NCBI GenBank assembly: GCA_024640565.1
Contig: JAHEET010000001.1
Location: 186,001-250,000, forward strand
Source of the DNA: Flavobacteriaceae bacterium
GTDB lineage: Bacteria > Bacteroidota > Bacteroidia > Flavobacteriales > Flavobacteriaceae
Direction of reading: 5' to 3'
DNA length: 64,000 bases
Shown: in pieces, positions 25,961-36,162 of the stretch
Numbering within the stretch: position 1 is the first letter of the stretch
Layout: each line of letters begins with the position of its first letter
Notes under the pieces: generated by a model
Told to the model about the DNA's origin: nothing
The model's input: the letters and a program-made list of their open reading frames with translations, nothing else
Database searches by the model: none
Position numbers and translations under genes: made by a program

Positions 25961-27205
25961 ATGACAACTTTGAAATCAAATAAATTAAAAATTTTAAACG
26001 ATCCTATTTACGGATTTACGAGCATCCCAAATTCATTATTATACGATATTATAGCCCATCCATATTTTCAAAGATTGCGAAGAGTTTCACAAATGGGATT
26101 TTCAAATATGGTGTATCCCGGGGCAAATCACACCCGTTTTCATCATGCAATTGGCTGTTTGCATTTGATGCAGAAAGCAGTTCGCGTTCTGCGTTTTAAA
26201 GCAATTGATATTTCTGATGAAGAAGCCAATGCACTCTACATTGCCATATTGTTACACGACATTGGGCATGGAGCTTTTTCACATGCATTGGAGCATAGTA
26301 TTGTGGAGGGTATTTCTCATGAAGAAATATCTTTGAAATTTATGAAAAAAATGAATGCCGAATTTAACGGTCAGCTTACAATGGCCATTCGTGTATTCGA
26401 AGGGAAGTATCCCCGTAAATTTCTAAATCAGTTAATTTCCAGTCAATTGGATATAGATCGTTTGGATTATCTAAAAAGAGATAGTTTTTATACAGGGGTC
26501 GCAGAAGGGAACATTTCCTCAGAGCGATTGATTGCAATGATTCATGTAGTCAACGATGAGTTGGTGATCGAACAAAAAGGAATTTATTCGGTAGAGAAAT
26601 TTCTAATTGCACGCCGGTTAATGTATTGGCAAGTATATTTACACAAAACAGGTTTGTCTGCAGAACACATGTTGGTAAACGTGTTAAAAAGAGCAAAAGA
26701 ATTGTCTCAAAACGGCGAAAAATTGTTTGCAAGCAAAGCATTGACCTATTTTTTGACCACAAAAATCACAAAAGAAAACTTTACAGATCAAACCTTAGAA
26801 ATATTTTCTAAGTTAGATGATTACGACGTTCTGGCTGCCATTAAAGAATGGACGGATCATTCAGACAATGTACTTTCTTTGTTATCGAAAATGATCATTG
26901 ATCGAAATTTACTAAAAGTAAAAATTCAACAAATGCGCGCTTCAGATGCGGTTATGGATGCCAAAATTTCCGAACTAAAATCGACCATGAATTTAGCTGA
27001 GAATGAAGCCCAGTATTTCGTGTTTCAAAAGCAAATTCAAAATCAGGCCTACAATCCATCAACACCAATCATGATATTAAATAAAAATGGAAAATTAGAA
27101 GATATTGTAAAAGCATCTGACCAATTAAATTTGCAAGCATTAACAAAACCCGTAATTAAACACTTTGTTTGCTATCCAAAGCAAATGAAATTAGTGCAAT
27201 CCTAA
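25961..27205 (+). CDS. HD-domain phosphohydrolase (dGTPase-like)
   Basis: 414 residues from the ATG at 25961; an in-frame upstream ATG (25931) would add ten residues (FVFCRRINS) with no family match. The HD motif is intact: TRFHHAIGC (first His), [16 protein letters not shown] (HD pair, about 97-98) and [14 protein letters not shown] (final Asp). This set belongs to the YdhJ/SAMHD1-related group of nucleotide phosphohydrolases; the substrate is not predictable. It is divergent from porX and followed 23 bases later by lpxD. Confidence 0.88.
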   Translation: MTTLKSNKLKILNDPIYGFTSIPNSLLYDIIAHPYFQRLRRVSQMGFSNMVYPGANHTRFHHAIGCLHLMQKAVRVLRFKAIDISDEEANALYIAILLHDIGHGAFSHALEHSIVEGISHEEISLKFMKKMNAEFNGQLTMAIRVFEGKYPRKFLNQLISSQLDIDRLDYLKRDSFYTGVAEGNISSERLIAMIHVVNDELVIEQKGIYSVEKFLIARRLMYWQVYLHKTGLSAEHMLVNVLKRAKELSQNGEKLFASKALTYFLTTKITKENFTDQTLEIFSKLDDYDVLAAIKEWTDHSDNVLSLLSKMIIDRNLLKVKIQQMRASDAVMDAKISELKSTMNLAENEAQYFVFQKQIQNQAYNPSTPIMILNKNGKLEDIVKASDQLNLQALTKPVIKHFVCYPKQMKLVQS

Positions 27206-27214
27206 GAAATTTTA

Positions 27215-27222
27215 TATTTTTG
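27215..27222 (+). promoter_or_regulatory. -7 box (TATTTTTG) 6 bases before lpxD
   Basis: Exact TAnnTTTG match between the HD gene stop (27205) and the lpxD ATG (27229). It implies a very short or absent leader for the lpx operon mRNA. Confidence 0.45.
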
Positions 27223-27228
27223 CACCTT

Positions 27229-28272
27229 ATGAAATTTACAGCTGAGCAAATAGCGGAGATATTAGAAGGTGAAGTTGTTGGGAATCCGGCAGAAGAAGTT
27301 TCAAAATTATCTAAAATAGAAGCAGGAGAGAAAGGGTCTTTGACTTTTTTGTCAAATCCAAAATACAACTCTTATCTCTACAATACCAATGCATCTATTG
27401 CTATTGTTAATAGGACTTTTGTTCCAGAGAAAGCCGTAAGTGCGACTTTGATAAAAGTAGAAAATGCCTATGAATCGTTTTCAAAGTTATTGACATTTTA
27501 CAATACTGTAAAAAATAATAAGACAGGGAGAGAAACACCCCATTACATTTCCGAATCTGCTATGGTTGGTACTAACGAATACATTGGTGCATTTTCTTAT
27601 ATTGGGAATGATGTGAAAATTGGAGATCATGTAAAAATATATCCCAATGTTTATATAGGAGATAATACGGTGATTGGTGCTAACTGTACCCTTTTTCCGG
27701 GTGTAAAAATATATTCCGACACCCAAATTGGAAATGATTGTAAAATTCACTCAGGTGCTATTATTGGCGCAGATGGCTTTGGTTTTGCACCCGATGAACA
27801 TGGCGTATACCAAGCAGTGCCCCAGATTGGAAATGTAGTTATAGAAGACCAAGTAGACATTGGTGCTGGTACAACCATAGACAGAGCTACACTCGGATCT
27901 ACAATTATTGGAAAAGGCGTTAAGATTGACAATCAGGTGCAAATAGCTCACAATGTAACAATTGGAAAAAACACCGTTATAGCATCTCAAACAGGCATTG
28001 CCGGTTCTTCCAAAATTGGGGCCTATTGTATGATTGGCGGACAAGTAGGTATTTCGGGGCATTTGTCAATAGGAGATCACGTAAAAGTACTAGCAAAGGC
28101 AGGTATTACACGAAATATAAAAGCGCATTCCATTGTGAATGGAATCCCCGCTTTTAATGCAAAAGCGTATAACAAAAGCTATGTTTATTTTAAAAATTTA
28201 CCCCAATTAGCAGAAAAAATAACTACAATTGAAAAAGACTTGAAGGCTCAAAAAACAAAAAAAAATGGGTAA
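27229..28272 (+). CDS. lpxD: UDP-3-O-acylglucosamine N-acyltransferase
   Basis: 347 residues from the ATG at 27229 ([15 protein letters not shown]); the frame is open further upstream, but that would overlap the HD gene. It adds the N-linked 3-hydroxyacyl chain in lipid A synthesis, from acyl-ACP, on the cytosolic face. An N-terminal uridine-binding domain ([19 protein letters not shown]; short piece [10 protein letters not shown]) is followed by a left-handed beta-helix of hexapeptide repeats. [11 protein letters not shown] and QIAHNVTIG, holding the catalytic His, are family hallmarks. It overlaps lpxC-fabZ by 8 bases. Confidence 0.95.
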   Translation: MKFTAEQIAEILEGEVVGNPAEEVSKLSKIEAGEKGSLTFLSNPKYNSYLYNTNASIAIVNRTFVPEKAVSATLIKVENAYESFSKLLTFYNTVKNNKTGRETPHYISESAMVGTNEYIGAFSYIGNDVKIGDHVKIYPNVYIGDNTVIGANCTLFPGVKIYSDTQIGNDCKIHSGAIIGADGFGFAPDEHGVYQAVPQIGNVVIEDQVDIGAGTTIDRATLGSTIIGKGVKIDNQVQIAHNVTIGKNTVIASQTGIAGSSKIGAYCMIGGQVGISGHLSIGDHVKVLAKAGITRNIKAHSIVNGIPAFNAKAYNKSYVYFKNLPQLAEKITTIEKDLKAQKTKKNG

Positions 28273-29656
28273 AAAACAAAAAACAATTCAAAAAGAAATC
28301 TCCCTTTCAGGGGTAGGTTTGCATACAGGAGTTACCGTGAATATGACATTTAAACCAGCGCCAGCAAATCATGGATTTGCCTTTGTACGTGTTGATTTAG
28401 AAGGAACTCCTATTGTAGAAGCAAAAGCAGAATATGTTGTCAACACACAGCGAGGTACAAATTTAGAGAAGAATGGCGTTCAAATTCAAACTTCAGAACA
28501 TGTCTTGGCTGCCGCTGTAGGACTCGATATCGAGAATCTTTTGATAGAAATGGATGCATCAGAGCCTCCAATTATGGACGGTTCATCTCAGTTTTTTGTA
28601 GCTGCATTAGAAGAAGCTGGAATTGTAGAACTTGAAGAAGAAATTGAGGAATACATTGTAAAAGAAGTCATTTCCTACAAAGATGAAGTCACTGGGAGTG
28701 AGATTATGTTAATGCCCTCAGACGAGTATCAAGTTACCGCGATGGTAGATTTTGGGACTAAAATATTGGGAACTCAAAATGCAACTCTAGCAAAACTATC
28801 TGATTTTAAAAATGAAATAGCAGCTGCCAGAACCTTCAGTTTTTTACATGAAATAGAAATGCTTTTGGAGAATGATTTGATAAAAGGTGGCGATTTAAAT
28901 AATGCCATTGTTTATGTAGACAAAGAATTGTCCGATAGCACCATGCTAAAATTAAAAAAGGCATTTAATAAAGAAGAAATCTCGGTACAATCCAATGGAA
29001 TTCTTGACAACTTAAAACTTCATTGGGCAAATGAAGCTGCGCGTCACAAACTTTTGGATGTTATTGGTGATTTGGCGCTTGTTGGAACGAGAATTAGAGG
29101 GAAAATTATCGCAAACAAACCGGGGCACCAAATCAATACACAGTTTGCAAAAAAATTAGCCCAAATTATAAAAGTTGAGAAAAGGAACAAAGTGCCACAA
29201 TATGATTTAACACAGCCCCCCTTGTTAGACATTCATCAGATTATGGAAGTATTACCACACAGGCCCCCATTTTTATTGGTAGATCGTGTGCTAGAACTTT
29301 CTCCAACACATGTGGTTGGAATGAAAAATGTAACGATGAATGAGGATTTCTTTGTTGGGCATTTTCCAGGTTCCCCCGTAATGCCAGGAGTATTGCAGGT
29401 AGAAGCTATGGCACAATGTGGAGGTATTTTGGTTTTGAGTACTGTTCCAGACCCAGAAAATTATTTGACTTTTTTCATGAAAATGGACAATGTAAAGTTC
29501 AAACAAAAAGTGTTGCCAGGAGATACGCTAATTTTTAAATGCGACTTAATAACACCCATCCGAAGAGGTATTTGTCATATGCAAGCCTACGCCTATGCAA
29601 ACGGGAAAGTAGTGGCAGAAGCAGAATTAATGGCTCAAATTTCTAAAATCAAATAA
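28265..29656 (+). CDS. lpxC/fabZ: Bifunctional UDP-3-O-acyl-GlcNAc deacetylase / 3-hydroxyacyl-ACP dehydratase
   Basis: 463 residues. The LpxC part (1 to about 300) has [21 protein letters not shown] (short piece TSEHVLAA, zinc His), [19 protein letters not shown] (catalytic Lys) and [14 protein letters not shown] (two zinc ligands). The FabZ part (about 315-463) has [14 protein letters not shown] and [21 protein letters not shown] (short piece [11 protein letters not shown]) with the catalytic His near 365 and Glu. The fusion is characteristic of Bacteroidota. It couples the committed step of lipid A with fatty-acid elongation. It is translationally coupled to lpxD. Confidence 0.95.
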   Translation: MGKKQKTIQKEISLSGVGLHTGVTVNMTFKPAPANHGFAFVRVDLEGTPIVEAKAEYVVNTQRGTNLEKNGVQIQTSEHVLAAAVGLDIENLLIEMDASEPPIMDGSSQFFVAALEEAGIVELEEEIEEYIVKEVISYKDEVTGSEIMLMPSDEYQVTAMVDFGTKILGTQNATLAKLSDFKNEIAAARTFSFLHEIEMLLENDLIKGGDLNNAIVYVDKELSDSTMLKLKKAFNKEEISVQSNGILDNLKLHWANEAARHKLLDVIGDLALVGTRIRGKIIANKPGHQINTQFAKKLAQIIKVEKRNKVPQYDLTQPPLLDIHQIMEVLPHRPPFLLVDRVLELSPTHVVGMKNVTMNEDFFVGHFPGSPVMPGVLQVEAMAQCGGILVLSTVPDPENYLTFFMKMDNVKFKQKVLPGDTLIFKCDLITPIRRGICHMQAYAYANGKVVAEAELMAQISKIK

Positions 29657-29659
29657 TAC

Positions 29660-30442
29660 ATGAATCAACCATTAGCCTACGTACATCCGCAAGCAAAAAT
29701 CGCACGAAATGTAGTTATAGAACCTTTTACTACAATTCACAACAACGTAACAATTGGTTCTGGAACTTGGATTGGTTCCAACGTGACCATTATGGAAGGT
29801 GCACGGATTGGAAAAGATTGTAGAATATTTCCAGGAGCAGTTATCTCTGCAATTCCCCAAGATTTAAAATTTGAAGGAGAAGATTCTTTAACAGTTATTG
29901 GTGACAATACCACGATTCGAGAATGTGTAACCATCAACAGAGGAACCAATGCATCTGGAAAAACATCCATTGGTGAAAATTGTCTCATTATGGCTACTGC
30001 TCATATTGCTCATGATTGTGTATTGGGAAGTAATTCTATTGTTGTAAATGGTGTTGCTTTAGGGGGGCATGTGACGATAGGAGAACATGCAATTATTGGC
30101 GGATTGGCCGCTGTGCATCAATTTATTCATATTGGAGATCATGCCATGGTTTCTGGAGGATCTTTGGTTCGAAAAGATGTTCCTCCTTATACCAAAGCAG
30201 GTAAAGAACCCTTGTCTTATGTAGGAATCAATTCCATTGGATTGAGACGAAGAGGTTTTACTACAGCGAAAATTAGAGAAATTCAGAATATCTATAGAAT
30301 TTTATATCAAAGTAAATACAACAATACCCAGGCTTTAGAGAAAATTGAAGCAGAAATGGAGGCTACTCCAGAAAGAGATGAAATCATCTTATTCATTCGA
30401 AATTCTCAACGAGGAATCATGAAAGGGTATTTGGGAAGTTAA
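29660..30442 (+). CDS. lpxA: UDP-N-acetylglucosamine O-acyltransferase
   Basis: 260-residue hexapeptide-repeat acyltransferase for the first step of lipid A synthesis. It starts VHPQAKIARNVVIEPF; the catalytic His lies in TAHIAHDCVLG (about 115-120); GGHVTIGEHAIIGG and VHQFIHIG follow, then the family helical C-terminus RRRGFTTAKIREIQ. Three bases separate it from lpxC-fabZ. The order lpxD-lpxC/fabZ-lpxA-efp is usual in flavobacteria. Confidence 0.95.
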   Translation: MNQPLAYVHPQAKIARNVVIEPFTTIHNNVTIGSGTWIGSNVTIMEGARIGKDCRIFPGAVISAIPQDLKFEGEDSLTVIGDNTTIRECVTINRGTNASGKTSIGENCLIMATAHIAHDCVLGSNSIVVNGVALGGHVTIGEHAIIGGLAAVHQFIHIGDHAMVSGGSLVRKDVPPYTKAGKEPLSYVGINSIGLRRRGFTTAKIREIQNIYRILYQSKYNNTQALEKIEAEMEATPERDEIILFIRNSQRGIMKGYLGS

Positions 30443-30488
30443 AAAATTAAAAAATCCATTGTGGATTTAAAAATAAATAAACAGCAAA

Positions 30489-31055
30489 ATGGCAACAACA
30501 TCAGACATTAGAAACGGATTGTGTATTCGTTACAACAACGATATTTATAAAGTAGTCGAATTTTTACACGTAAAACCTGGAAAAGGACCTGCATTTGTTA
30601 GAACAAAATTAAAAAGTGTGACCAATGGAAAAGTGGTTGATAATACTTTTCCAGCAGGAAGAAAAATTGAAGACATCCGAGTTGAAACGCACAAGTTTCA
30701 ATATTTATACAATGAAGGAGAGACTTATCATTTTATGAATGAGCAAGATTATTCTCAAATTCAATTGGAAAAATCGGCATTGGATTCACCAGAACTAATG
30801 AAAGAAGGACAGGTAGTAACCATTATTATCAATGCTGAAGACGATATGCCTTTGTCTGTAGACCTACCAGCAAGTGTAGAGTTGGAAGTAACACATACCG
30901 AACCGGGTGTGAAAGGAAATACAGCAACCAACGCAACAAAACCTGCTACGGTAGAAACGGGTGCCATTGTAAATGTGCCTTTGTTTATCAATGAAGGGGA
31001 TAAAATTAAAGTAGAAACAACCAAAGGTACCTATCAAGAAAGAATCAAAGAATAA
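30489..31055 (+). CDS. efp: Translation elongation factor P
   Basis: 188-residue three-domain tRNA-like protein that rescues ribosomes stalled at polyproline. The N-terminal KOW-like domain holds the modification loop VKPGKGPAFVRTKLK, with Lys at the loop tip (PGKGP), which is where beta-lysylation or other tip modification acts in other species. The OB domains end in KVETTKGTYQERIKE-like sequence typical of EF-P. Length is exact for the family. No EpmA or EpmB gene is seen nearby. Confidence 0.96.
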   Translation: MATTSDIRNGLCIRYNNDIYKVVEFLHVKPGKGPAFVRTKLKSVTNGKVVDNTFPAGRKIEDIRVETHKFQYLYNEGETYHFMNEQDYSQIQLEKSALDSPELMKEGQVVTIIINAEDDMPLSVDLPASVELEVTHTEPGVKGNTATNATKPATVETGAIVNVPLFINEGDKIKVETTKGTYQERIKE

Positions 31056-31067
31056 TTGTACGTATTT

Positions 31068-31096
31068 GTATTCAGCGGCCTTTGCTTTCTGAATAC
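31068..31096. other. Hairpin between efp and the second lpxD
   Basis: Perfect 8-bp stem GTATTCAG (31068-31075) with CTGAATAC (31089-31096) around a 13-base loop. No T-run follows, so it looks more like a processing or stability element in an operon mRNA than a terminator. Confidence 0.4.
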
Positions 31097-31122
31097 TGCC
31101 TAAAGAATCCTGTTTCCCAAAA

Positions 31123-32049
31123 ATGAAGTTTAGTAATTCACAAACATTAAAAGAAATTGCTCAAATAATTCAATGCGAATATGTTGGTGACGCAAATTTC
31201 CCGGTCCTTGGTATTAACGAAATTCATGTAGTTACAAAAGGAGATCTAGTTTTTGTAGATCACCCCAAATATTATGACAAGGCACTTAATTCGGCAGCAA
31301 CTACTATATTAATCAATAAAAAAGTGGAATGCCCAGCAGGCAAAGCACTGCTGATCTCTGAAGACCCGTTTCGAGACTTCAACAAGTTGACCCATCATTT
31401 CAATCCATTTATAGCTGCAACCGCCAGTATAGCAGAAAGTGCAAGAATTGGAGCAGGAACTCGAATTCAACCCAATGTTTTTATTGGTAACAATGTTTCG
31501 ATAGGCAAGCACTGTGTCATTCACCCAAATGTAACCCTATACGACAATACTGTTATTGGCGATCATGTAACCATTCATGCAAACACTGTTTTGGGAGCCG
31601 ATGCTTTTTATTACAAAAACAGACCCGAAGGATTTGACAAGTTGCTGTCAGGCGGAAATGTTGTTTTGGAAGATCACGTAGATATAGGGGCTTCTTGTAC
31701 AATAGATCGAGGAGTTACTGGAGCGACCACTATAGGTAGTGGTACAAAAATAGACAACCAAGTACATGTAGGTCATGACACGATAATTGGAAAAAAGTGT
31801 TTGATAGCCTCACAAACAGGAATTGCAGGATGTGTAGTTATCGAGGATGAAGTGACCCTTTGGGGCCAAGTAGGAACAAACAGTGGAATTACAATTGGTA
31901 AAGGCGCAGTAATCCTAGGGCAAACCGGTGTTACAAAATCCATTGAAGGAGGGAAATCATACTTTGGAACTCCCGTAGCAGAATCAAGAGAAAAACTAAA
32001 GGAAATGGCTGAAATGAAGCGATTTTTAAAAGTACGAAAGAATGCTTAA
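31123..32049 (+). CDS. Second LpxD-type hexapeptide acyltransferase
   Basis: 308 residues. It has the same layout as LpxD: an N-terminal uridine-binding-like domain (GINEIHVVTKGDLVFVDHPKY; short piece GDLVFVDHPKYY) and a left-handed beta-helix. The catalytic-region motif reads QVHVGHDTIIG, keeping a His, but the IGADGFGF block of true LpxD is changed to LGADAFYY, and the C-terminal helical tail is shorter (MAEMKRFLKVRK). It may use another acyl donor or acceptor, or act in modifying surface sugars. It sits between efp and sucD, an order I recall as common in Flavobacteriaceae. Confidence 0.85.
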   Translation: MKFSNSQTLKEIAQIIQCEYVGDANFPVLGINEIHVVTKGDLVFVDHPKYYDKALNSAATTILINKKVECPAGKALLISEDPFRDFNKLTHHFNPFIAATASIAESARIGAGTRIQPNVFIGNNVSIGKHCVIHPNVTLYDNTVIGDHVTIHANTVLGADAFYYKNRPEGFDKLLSGGNVVLEDHVDIGASCTIDRGVTGATTIGSGTKIDNQVHVGHDTIIGKKCLIASQTGIAGCVVIEDEVTLWGQVGTNSGITIGKGAVILGQTGVTKSIEGGKSYFGTPVAESREKLKEMAEMKRFLKVRKNA

Positions 32050-32079
32050 AAAATTCTTTTTTTAAAACCTGCAATAAAC

Positions 32080-32087
32080 TATTTTTG
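32080..32087 (+). promoter_or_regulatory. -7 box (TATTTTTG) of sucD
   Basis: Exact TAnnTTTG match, 30 bases before the sucD ATG. It suggests sucD is transcribed on its own even though it follows the lpx run. Confidence 0.5.
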
Positions 32088-32117
32088 CAGCGGTATAAAA
32101 TATAAAAAAACAAACCA

Positions 32118-32990
32118 ATGAGTGTTTTAGTAAATAAAAATTCAAAAATTATTGTTCAAGGTTTTACAGGTAGTGAAGGAACTTTTCATGCGGGTCAAAT
32201 GATTGAATACGGAACCAATGTAGTGGGTGGTGTAACGCCAGGTAAAGGAGGTCAAAAGCACTTAGACAAACCCGTTTTTAATACGGTGGTAGAAGCAGTA
32301 GAAAAAGTAGGAGCAGATACCTCAATTATATTTGTACCACCAGCATTTGCTGCCGATGCAATTATGGAATCTGCTGATGCAGGCATTCAAGTAATTATTT
32401 GTATTACAGAAGGAATTCCTACTGCAGATATGGTAAAAGTAAAAGCCTATATCGATGCCAAAGACTGTATATTGGTGGGGCCTAACTGTCCAGGAGTTAT
32501 TACTCCAGAAGAAGCAAAAGTGGGTATTATGCCCGGTTTTATCTTCAAAAAAGGAAAGGTAGGAATTGTATCTAAATCGGGAACGCTAACCTATGAAGCG
32601 GCCGACCAAGTTGTAAAACAAGGTTTTGGTATTACTACAGCCATTGGTATTGGAGGAGATCCAATTATTGGAACTACGACCAAAGAAGCGGTAGAATTAT
32701 TAATGAACGACCCAGAAACGGAGGCGATTATAATGATTGGTGAAATTGGAGGAAATTTAGAAGCTGAAGCAGCGCAGTGGATCAAAGCAGATGGTAATAG
32801 AAAGCCTGTTGTAGGTTTTATTGCTGGGCAAACTGCCCCTGCTGGTAGAACAATGGGACATGCTGGAGCCATCGTTGGAGGTGCAGATGATACCGCACAA
32901 GCGAAAATGAAAATTTTAGCAGAAAACGGTGTCCATGTGGTAAGCTCTCCTGCTAAAATTGGAGAAATGGTTGCCAACGTTTTAAAATAA
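32118..32990 (+). CDS. sucD: Succinate-CoA ligase, alpha subunit
   Basis: 290-residue CoA-binding subunit of the TCA-cycle enzyme that forms ATP or GTP from succinyl-CoA. The N-terminal motif [19 protein letters not shown] (short piece [10 protein letters not shown]) binds Co[13 protein letters not shown] and the active-site His loop [13 protein letters not shown] are canonical. The beta subunit gene sucC is not in the window, so the two subunits are encoded apart, which is common in Bacteroidota. Confidence 0.96.
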   Translation: MSVLVNKNSKIIVQGFTGSEGTFHAGQMIEYGTNVVGGVTPGKGGQKHLDKPVFNTVVEAVEKVGADTSIIFVPPAFAADAIMESADAGIQVIICITEGIPTADMVKVKAYIDAKDCILVGPNCPGVITPEEAKVGIMPGFIFKKGKVGIVSKSGTLTYEAADQVVKQGFGITTAIGIGGDPIIGTTTKEAVELLMNDPETEAIIMIGEIGGNLEAEAAQWIKADGNRKPVVGFIAGQTAPAGRTMGHAGAIVGGADDTAQAKMKILAENGVHVVSSPAKIGEMVANVLK

Positions 32991-33044
32991 CCAGGCAATA
33001 CAAATACGAGCAGCGTTAAGAACTACTCAAAAAATAAATAGTAG

Positions 33045-33067
33045 ATTCCCGCTTAGTTGGCGGGAAT
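33045..33067 (+). terminator. Hairpin after sucD, possible terminator
   Basis: Stem ATTCCCGC (33045-33052) with GCGGGAAT (33060-33067), followed by TTGTATTT. The T-run is interrupted, so efficiency is uncertain. Confidence 0.55.
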
Positions 33068-33103
33068 TTGTATTTAATGATTAACAATACAAATGCGATT
33101 GAT

Positions 33104-33850
33104 ATGAAATTATTAGAAAACAAATCTGCAATTATCACCGGTGCTACAAGAGGTATTGGGCGTGGAATAGCCATTGAATTTGCAAAACAAGGTGCCAATG
33201 TGGCTTTTACCTACAGTTCCTCTGTAGCAGCTGCAGAAGCCTTAGAAACCGAATTGAAAGCTTTTGGCGTTGCTGCAAAAGGTTACCAATCCAATGCCGC
33301 AGATTTTGATGCGGCCCAAGCATTGGCCAAAGAAGTTTTAAAAGAATTTGGGGCAATTGATATTTTAGTTAACAACGCTGGAATTACCAAAGACAATTTG
33401 TTAATGCGCATTTCAGAAGATGATTTTGACACGGTTATCGAAGTCAACTTAAAATCTGTTTTTAACCTTACAAAAGCGGTCATTCGTCCTATGATGAAGC
33501 AACGTGCAGGATCCATTATAAACATGAGTTCTATTGTAGGTTTAAAAGGAAATGCAGGACAAGCCAATTATGCAGCTTCAAAAGCAGGAATTGTAGGTTT
33601 TTCAAAGTCGGTAGCCTTGGAATTAGGATCAAGAAATGTGCGAAGCAATGTGGTTGCACCTGGTTTTATTGAAACTGAAATGACAGACAAATTGGATGCT
33701 GCAGTAGTACAAAGCTGGAGAGATGGAATTCCATTAAAAAGAGGCGGAAAACCCGAAGACATTGCCAACGCATGTGTATTTTTAGCCTCCGATATGAGTG
33801 CTTATATAACAGGACAAACTTTATCTGTAGATGGAGGTATGTTGACCTAA
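33104..33850 (+). CDS. fabG: 3-oxoacyl-ACP reductase FabG
   Basis: 248 residues from the ATG at 33104, which gives the normal FabG N-terminus (MKLLENKSAIITGATRGIG); the frame is open upstream to a TTG at 33068. NADPH-dependent SDR of fatty-acid elongation. The cofactor motif is TGATRGIGRG, NNAG at about 88-91; the catalytic Ser in NMSSIVG, and YAASKAG gives Tyr and Lys. The C-terminus ITGQTLSVDGGM is typical of FabG. It ends before a strong terminator. Confidence 0.93.
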   Translation: MKLLENKSAIITGATRGIGRGIAIEFAKQGANVAFTYSSSVAAAEALETELKAFGVAAKGYQSNAADFDAAQALAKEVLKEFGAIDILVNNAGITKDNLLMRISEDDFDTVIEVNLKSVFNLTKAVIRPMMKQRAGSIINMSSIVGLKGNAGQANYAASKAGIVGFSKSVALELGSRNVRSNVVAPGFIETEMTDKLDAAVVQSWRDGIPLKRGGKPEDIANACVFLASDMSAYITGQTLSVDGGMLT

Positions 33851-33872
33851 TGTCCTAGATAATTTACATAAG

Positions 33873-33911
33873 AACCTGTAACAATTTCATGTTACAGGTT
33901 TTCTTTTTTTA
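33873..33911 (+). terminator. Rho-independent terminator after fabG
   Basis: A 10-bp perfect stem, AACCTGTAAC (33873-33882) with GTTACAGGTT (33891-33900), 8-base loop, then TTCTTTTTTT. Confidence 0.9.
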
Positions 33912-33961
33912 GGAAGTTCTTTATATCTTTCCCTAAAATAAAAACATTGCAAACAACCACC

Positions 33962-35974
33962 ATGCTTTTTATATTGATTGCAATCCTAGTAAGTTTGGCA
34001 ATCGCCTATTACCAATACTTTCATGGATCAAAAGACCTGCGTTCTCGAAAAGTACTCTTATTTTCATTTCGGGCATCAAGTGTGTTTTTATTGCTATTGC
34101 TACTAATAAATCCAAGCATTCAACATAAAATATTTGAAAATACAAAACCCGTTTTAGCAGTTTTAATCGATAATTCTGCATCCATAGCCAACTTTAAAGA
34201 AGAACAAAAGGTGGCAACCCTCGTAGCAGCGTTCGAGACAAATGTTCCCTTAAATGCTAAATTTGAATTGGACTACTTTTCTTTTGGATCTGACGTAAAA
34301 GTGAAAGATTCTTTGACCTTCGATGCGCCTGTAACAGCCATTTCAGAAGGCATTACAGCAATTAACAAACTTTATAAAAATAGAAAAGGGGGGGTTGTAC
34401 TTCTTTCAGATGGGAATCAAACTACTGGAAAGGATTATGAGTTTATAGGCTCTAAAATGCCCATTTCTCCCATCATCTTAGGAGATACAACTACTTTTAG
34501 CGATCTTCGCATTCGTGCTATAAATGTCAATAAGTACAGTTACTTAAACAATCAGTTCCCAGTAGAAGTTGTGTTGTTTTATGAAGGATCTGATCCTATA
34601 AGTACTCACTTTCAGATTGTGCAGAATGGAAAAGTGATTTTCAAACAGCCTGTTCGTTTTTCAGCATCAGAAAGATCAAAAACACTCCGAACCAATTTAA
34701 GAGCCATCAAGAAAGGAATCAATTTTTACAAAGCATCTATAGCCGCTTTTAAATTAGAAAAAAATACAAAAAACAATCTCAAAGATTTCTCTATAGAAGT
34801 TATAGATGAGCAAATGAAGATAGCGCTTATTGCGGCTGTTCCGCATCCCGACTTGGGAGCCTTAAAGCGATCTATAGAAAAAAACAAGCAACGCAGTGTT
34901 ACGATTTTTTCTGTTGAAAATAAAAAAATACAATTAAATGATTATCAATTACTTATACTATATCAACCAAACAATAGCTTTACCAATATATTTTCAGAAA
35001 TAAATGCGTTAAAATCCAATTATTTGATCATATCAGGCACCCACACAGATTGGGGTTTTCTCAACAAACAGTCGCTCGGATTTACCAAAAATGCCATTGC
35101 GCAAACAGAGAATTACACGGCCAATTATCAGTGTTCTTTTCAACCATTTCTACAAAAAGATATTGGATTCAATGATTTTCCGCCACTAGAAGATCAGTTT
35201 GGAGCTCTGTTGCTTTCTTCAAAAAATCACGTTTTACTGCAACAACGAGTTTTTGGCGTTGCCACAGCGCAGCCTTTATTGGCTACATTTGAGCAAAACA
35301 GCCAAAAGTCTGCTGTGATCTTTGGAGAAGGAATTTGGAAATGGCGCGCCGCTTCTTATTTGCAAAATAATTCTTTTGAAGATTTCGACGAGTTCACAGG
35401 AAATTTGGTGCAGTATTTGGCTTCAAGCAGGAAACGTAAACGTCTGGAGGTTTCTGTAGAGCCCCTTTATGCAGCAAATGCGCCCATTCGTATTTCTGCT
35501 TACTATACGGACAAAAACTATCACTTCGATCCGAGAGCTTCTTTGCTACTCACAACAACTAATAGCCTTACCAAGCAGCAACGAAGGTTTCCTTTTTCTT
35601 TGGCACACAATTCGTTTCAAGTTGCTGTAGAAGATTTAGCGCCCGGAACCTATTCATATACCGTTGCTGTAGCGGATCAGAAAAGCAAATACAGCGGTGT
35701 TTTTGCTATTTCAGAAGCCCGCATTGAAGCACAATTTACCAAGGCAAATACAGCCAAATTGAATCGTTTGGCCAAGAATACAGGTGGGAAGCGCTATCAT
35801 TCCAGTGAAATTTCAACATTGATCAACGCACTTGTGGCAGATGAAGCGTATGCTACCCTTCAAAAAACAATTTTAAAAAAACAAGCGTTCATAGACTGGA
35901 AGTGGGTATTATTTCTACTCCTCACGCTACTAACGATTGAATGGTTTGTAAGAAAATATTATGGAAAAATTTAA
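33962..35974 (+). CDS. VWA-domain membrane protein
   Basis: 670 residues from the ATG at 33962 (an in-frame TTG at 33947 would add five). Two N-terminal membrane helices (about 1-15 and 36-52) and one near the C-terminus (about 648-664, WKWVLFLLLTLLTIEW). After helix 2 comes a von Willebrand A-like domain: VLAVLIDNSASIANF, with DxSxS of the metal-ion-dependent adhesion site, and GGVVLLSDGNQTTG. The rest is periplasmic beta-rich sequence without a clear family. Architecture resembles BatA/BatB-like and large flavobacterial VWA proteins; function unknown. The next three small genes follow closely (4, 3 bases), so it may head an operon. Confidence 0.78.
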   Translation: MLFILIAILVSLAIAYYQYFHGSKDLRSRKVLLFSFRASSVFLLLLLLINPSIQHKIFENTKPVLAVLIDNSASIANFKEEQKVATLVAAFETNVPLNAKFELDYFSFGSDVKVKDSLTFDAPVTAISEGITAINKLYKNRKGGVVLLSDGNQTTGKDYEFIGSKMPISPIILGDTTTFSDLRIRAINVNKYSYLNNQFPVEVVLFYEGSDPISTHFQIVQNGKVIFKQPVRFSASERSKTLRTNLRAIKKGINFYKASIAAFKLEKNTKNNLKDFSIEVIDEQMKIALIAAVPHPDLGALKRSIEKNKQRSVTIFSVENKKIQLNDYQLLILYQPNNSFTNIFSEINALKSNYLIISGTHTDWGFLNKQSLGFTKNAIAQTENYTANYQCSFQPFLQKDIGFNDFPPLEDQFGALLLSSKNHVLLQQRVFGVATAQPLLATFEQNSQKSAVIFGEGIWKWRAASYLQNNSFEDFDEFTGNLVQYLASSRKRKRLEVSVEPLYAANAPIRISAYYTDKNYHFDPRASLLLTTTNSLTKQQRRFPFSLAHNSFQVAVEDLAPGTYSYTVAVADQKSKYSGVFAISEARIEAQFTKANTAKLNRLAKNTGGKRYHSSEISTLINALVADEAYATLQKTILKKQAFIDWKWVLFLLLTLLTIEWFVRKYYGKI

Positions 35975-35977
35975 ACA

Positions 35978-36160
35978 ATGTTAGAACACTTTTTTCAATG
36001 TCCCTATTGCTGGGAAGAAATTTCGATGTTATTGGATGTCAGTGTCTCCCATCAAAATTATGTAGAGGATTGTGAAACCTGTTGCAATCCGATTTTATTG
36101 GATACACATTTTGATCAGGGGACCTTAATCGCTTTCAATGCAGTTAATTTAGAACAATAA
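35978..36160 (+). CDS. CPXCG-motif cysteine-rich small protein
   Basis: 60 residues with two pairs of cysteines, CPYC near residues 8-11 and CETC near 38-41, forming a likely zinc ribbon; the sequence matches the small CPXCG family, which I recognise by FFQCPYCWEEISM and NPILLDTHF-like blocks. Function is unknown. It sits 4 bases after the VWA gene and 3 bases before a thioesterase gene. Confidence 0.85.
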   Translation: MLEHFFQCPYCWEEISMLLDVSVSHQNYVEDCETCCNPILLDTHFDQGTLIAFNAVNLEQ

Positions 36161-36162
36161 AG

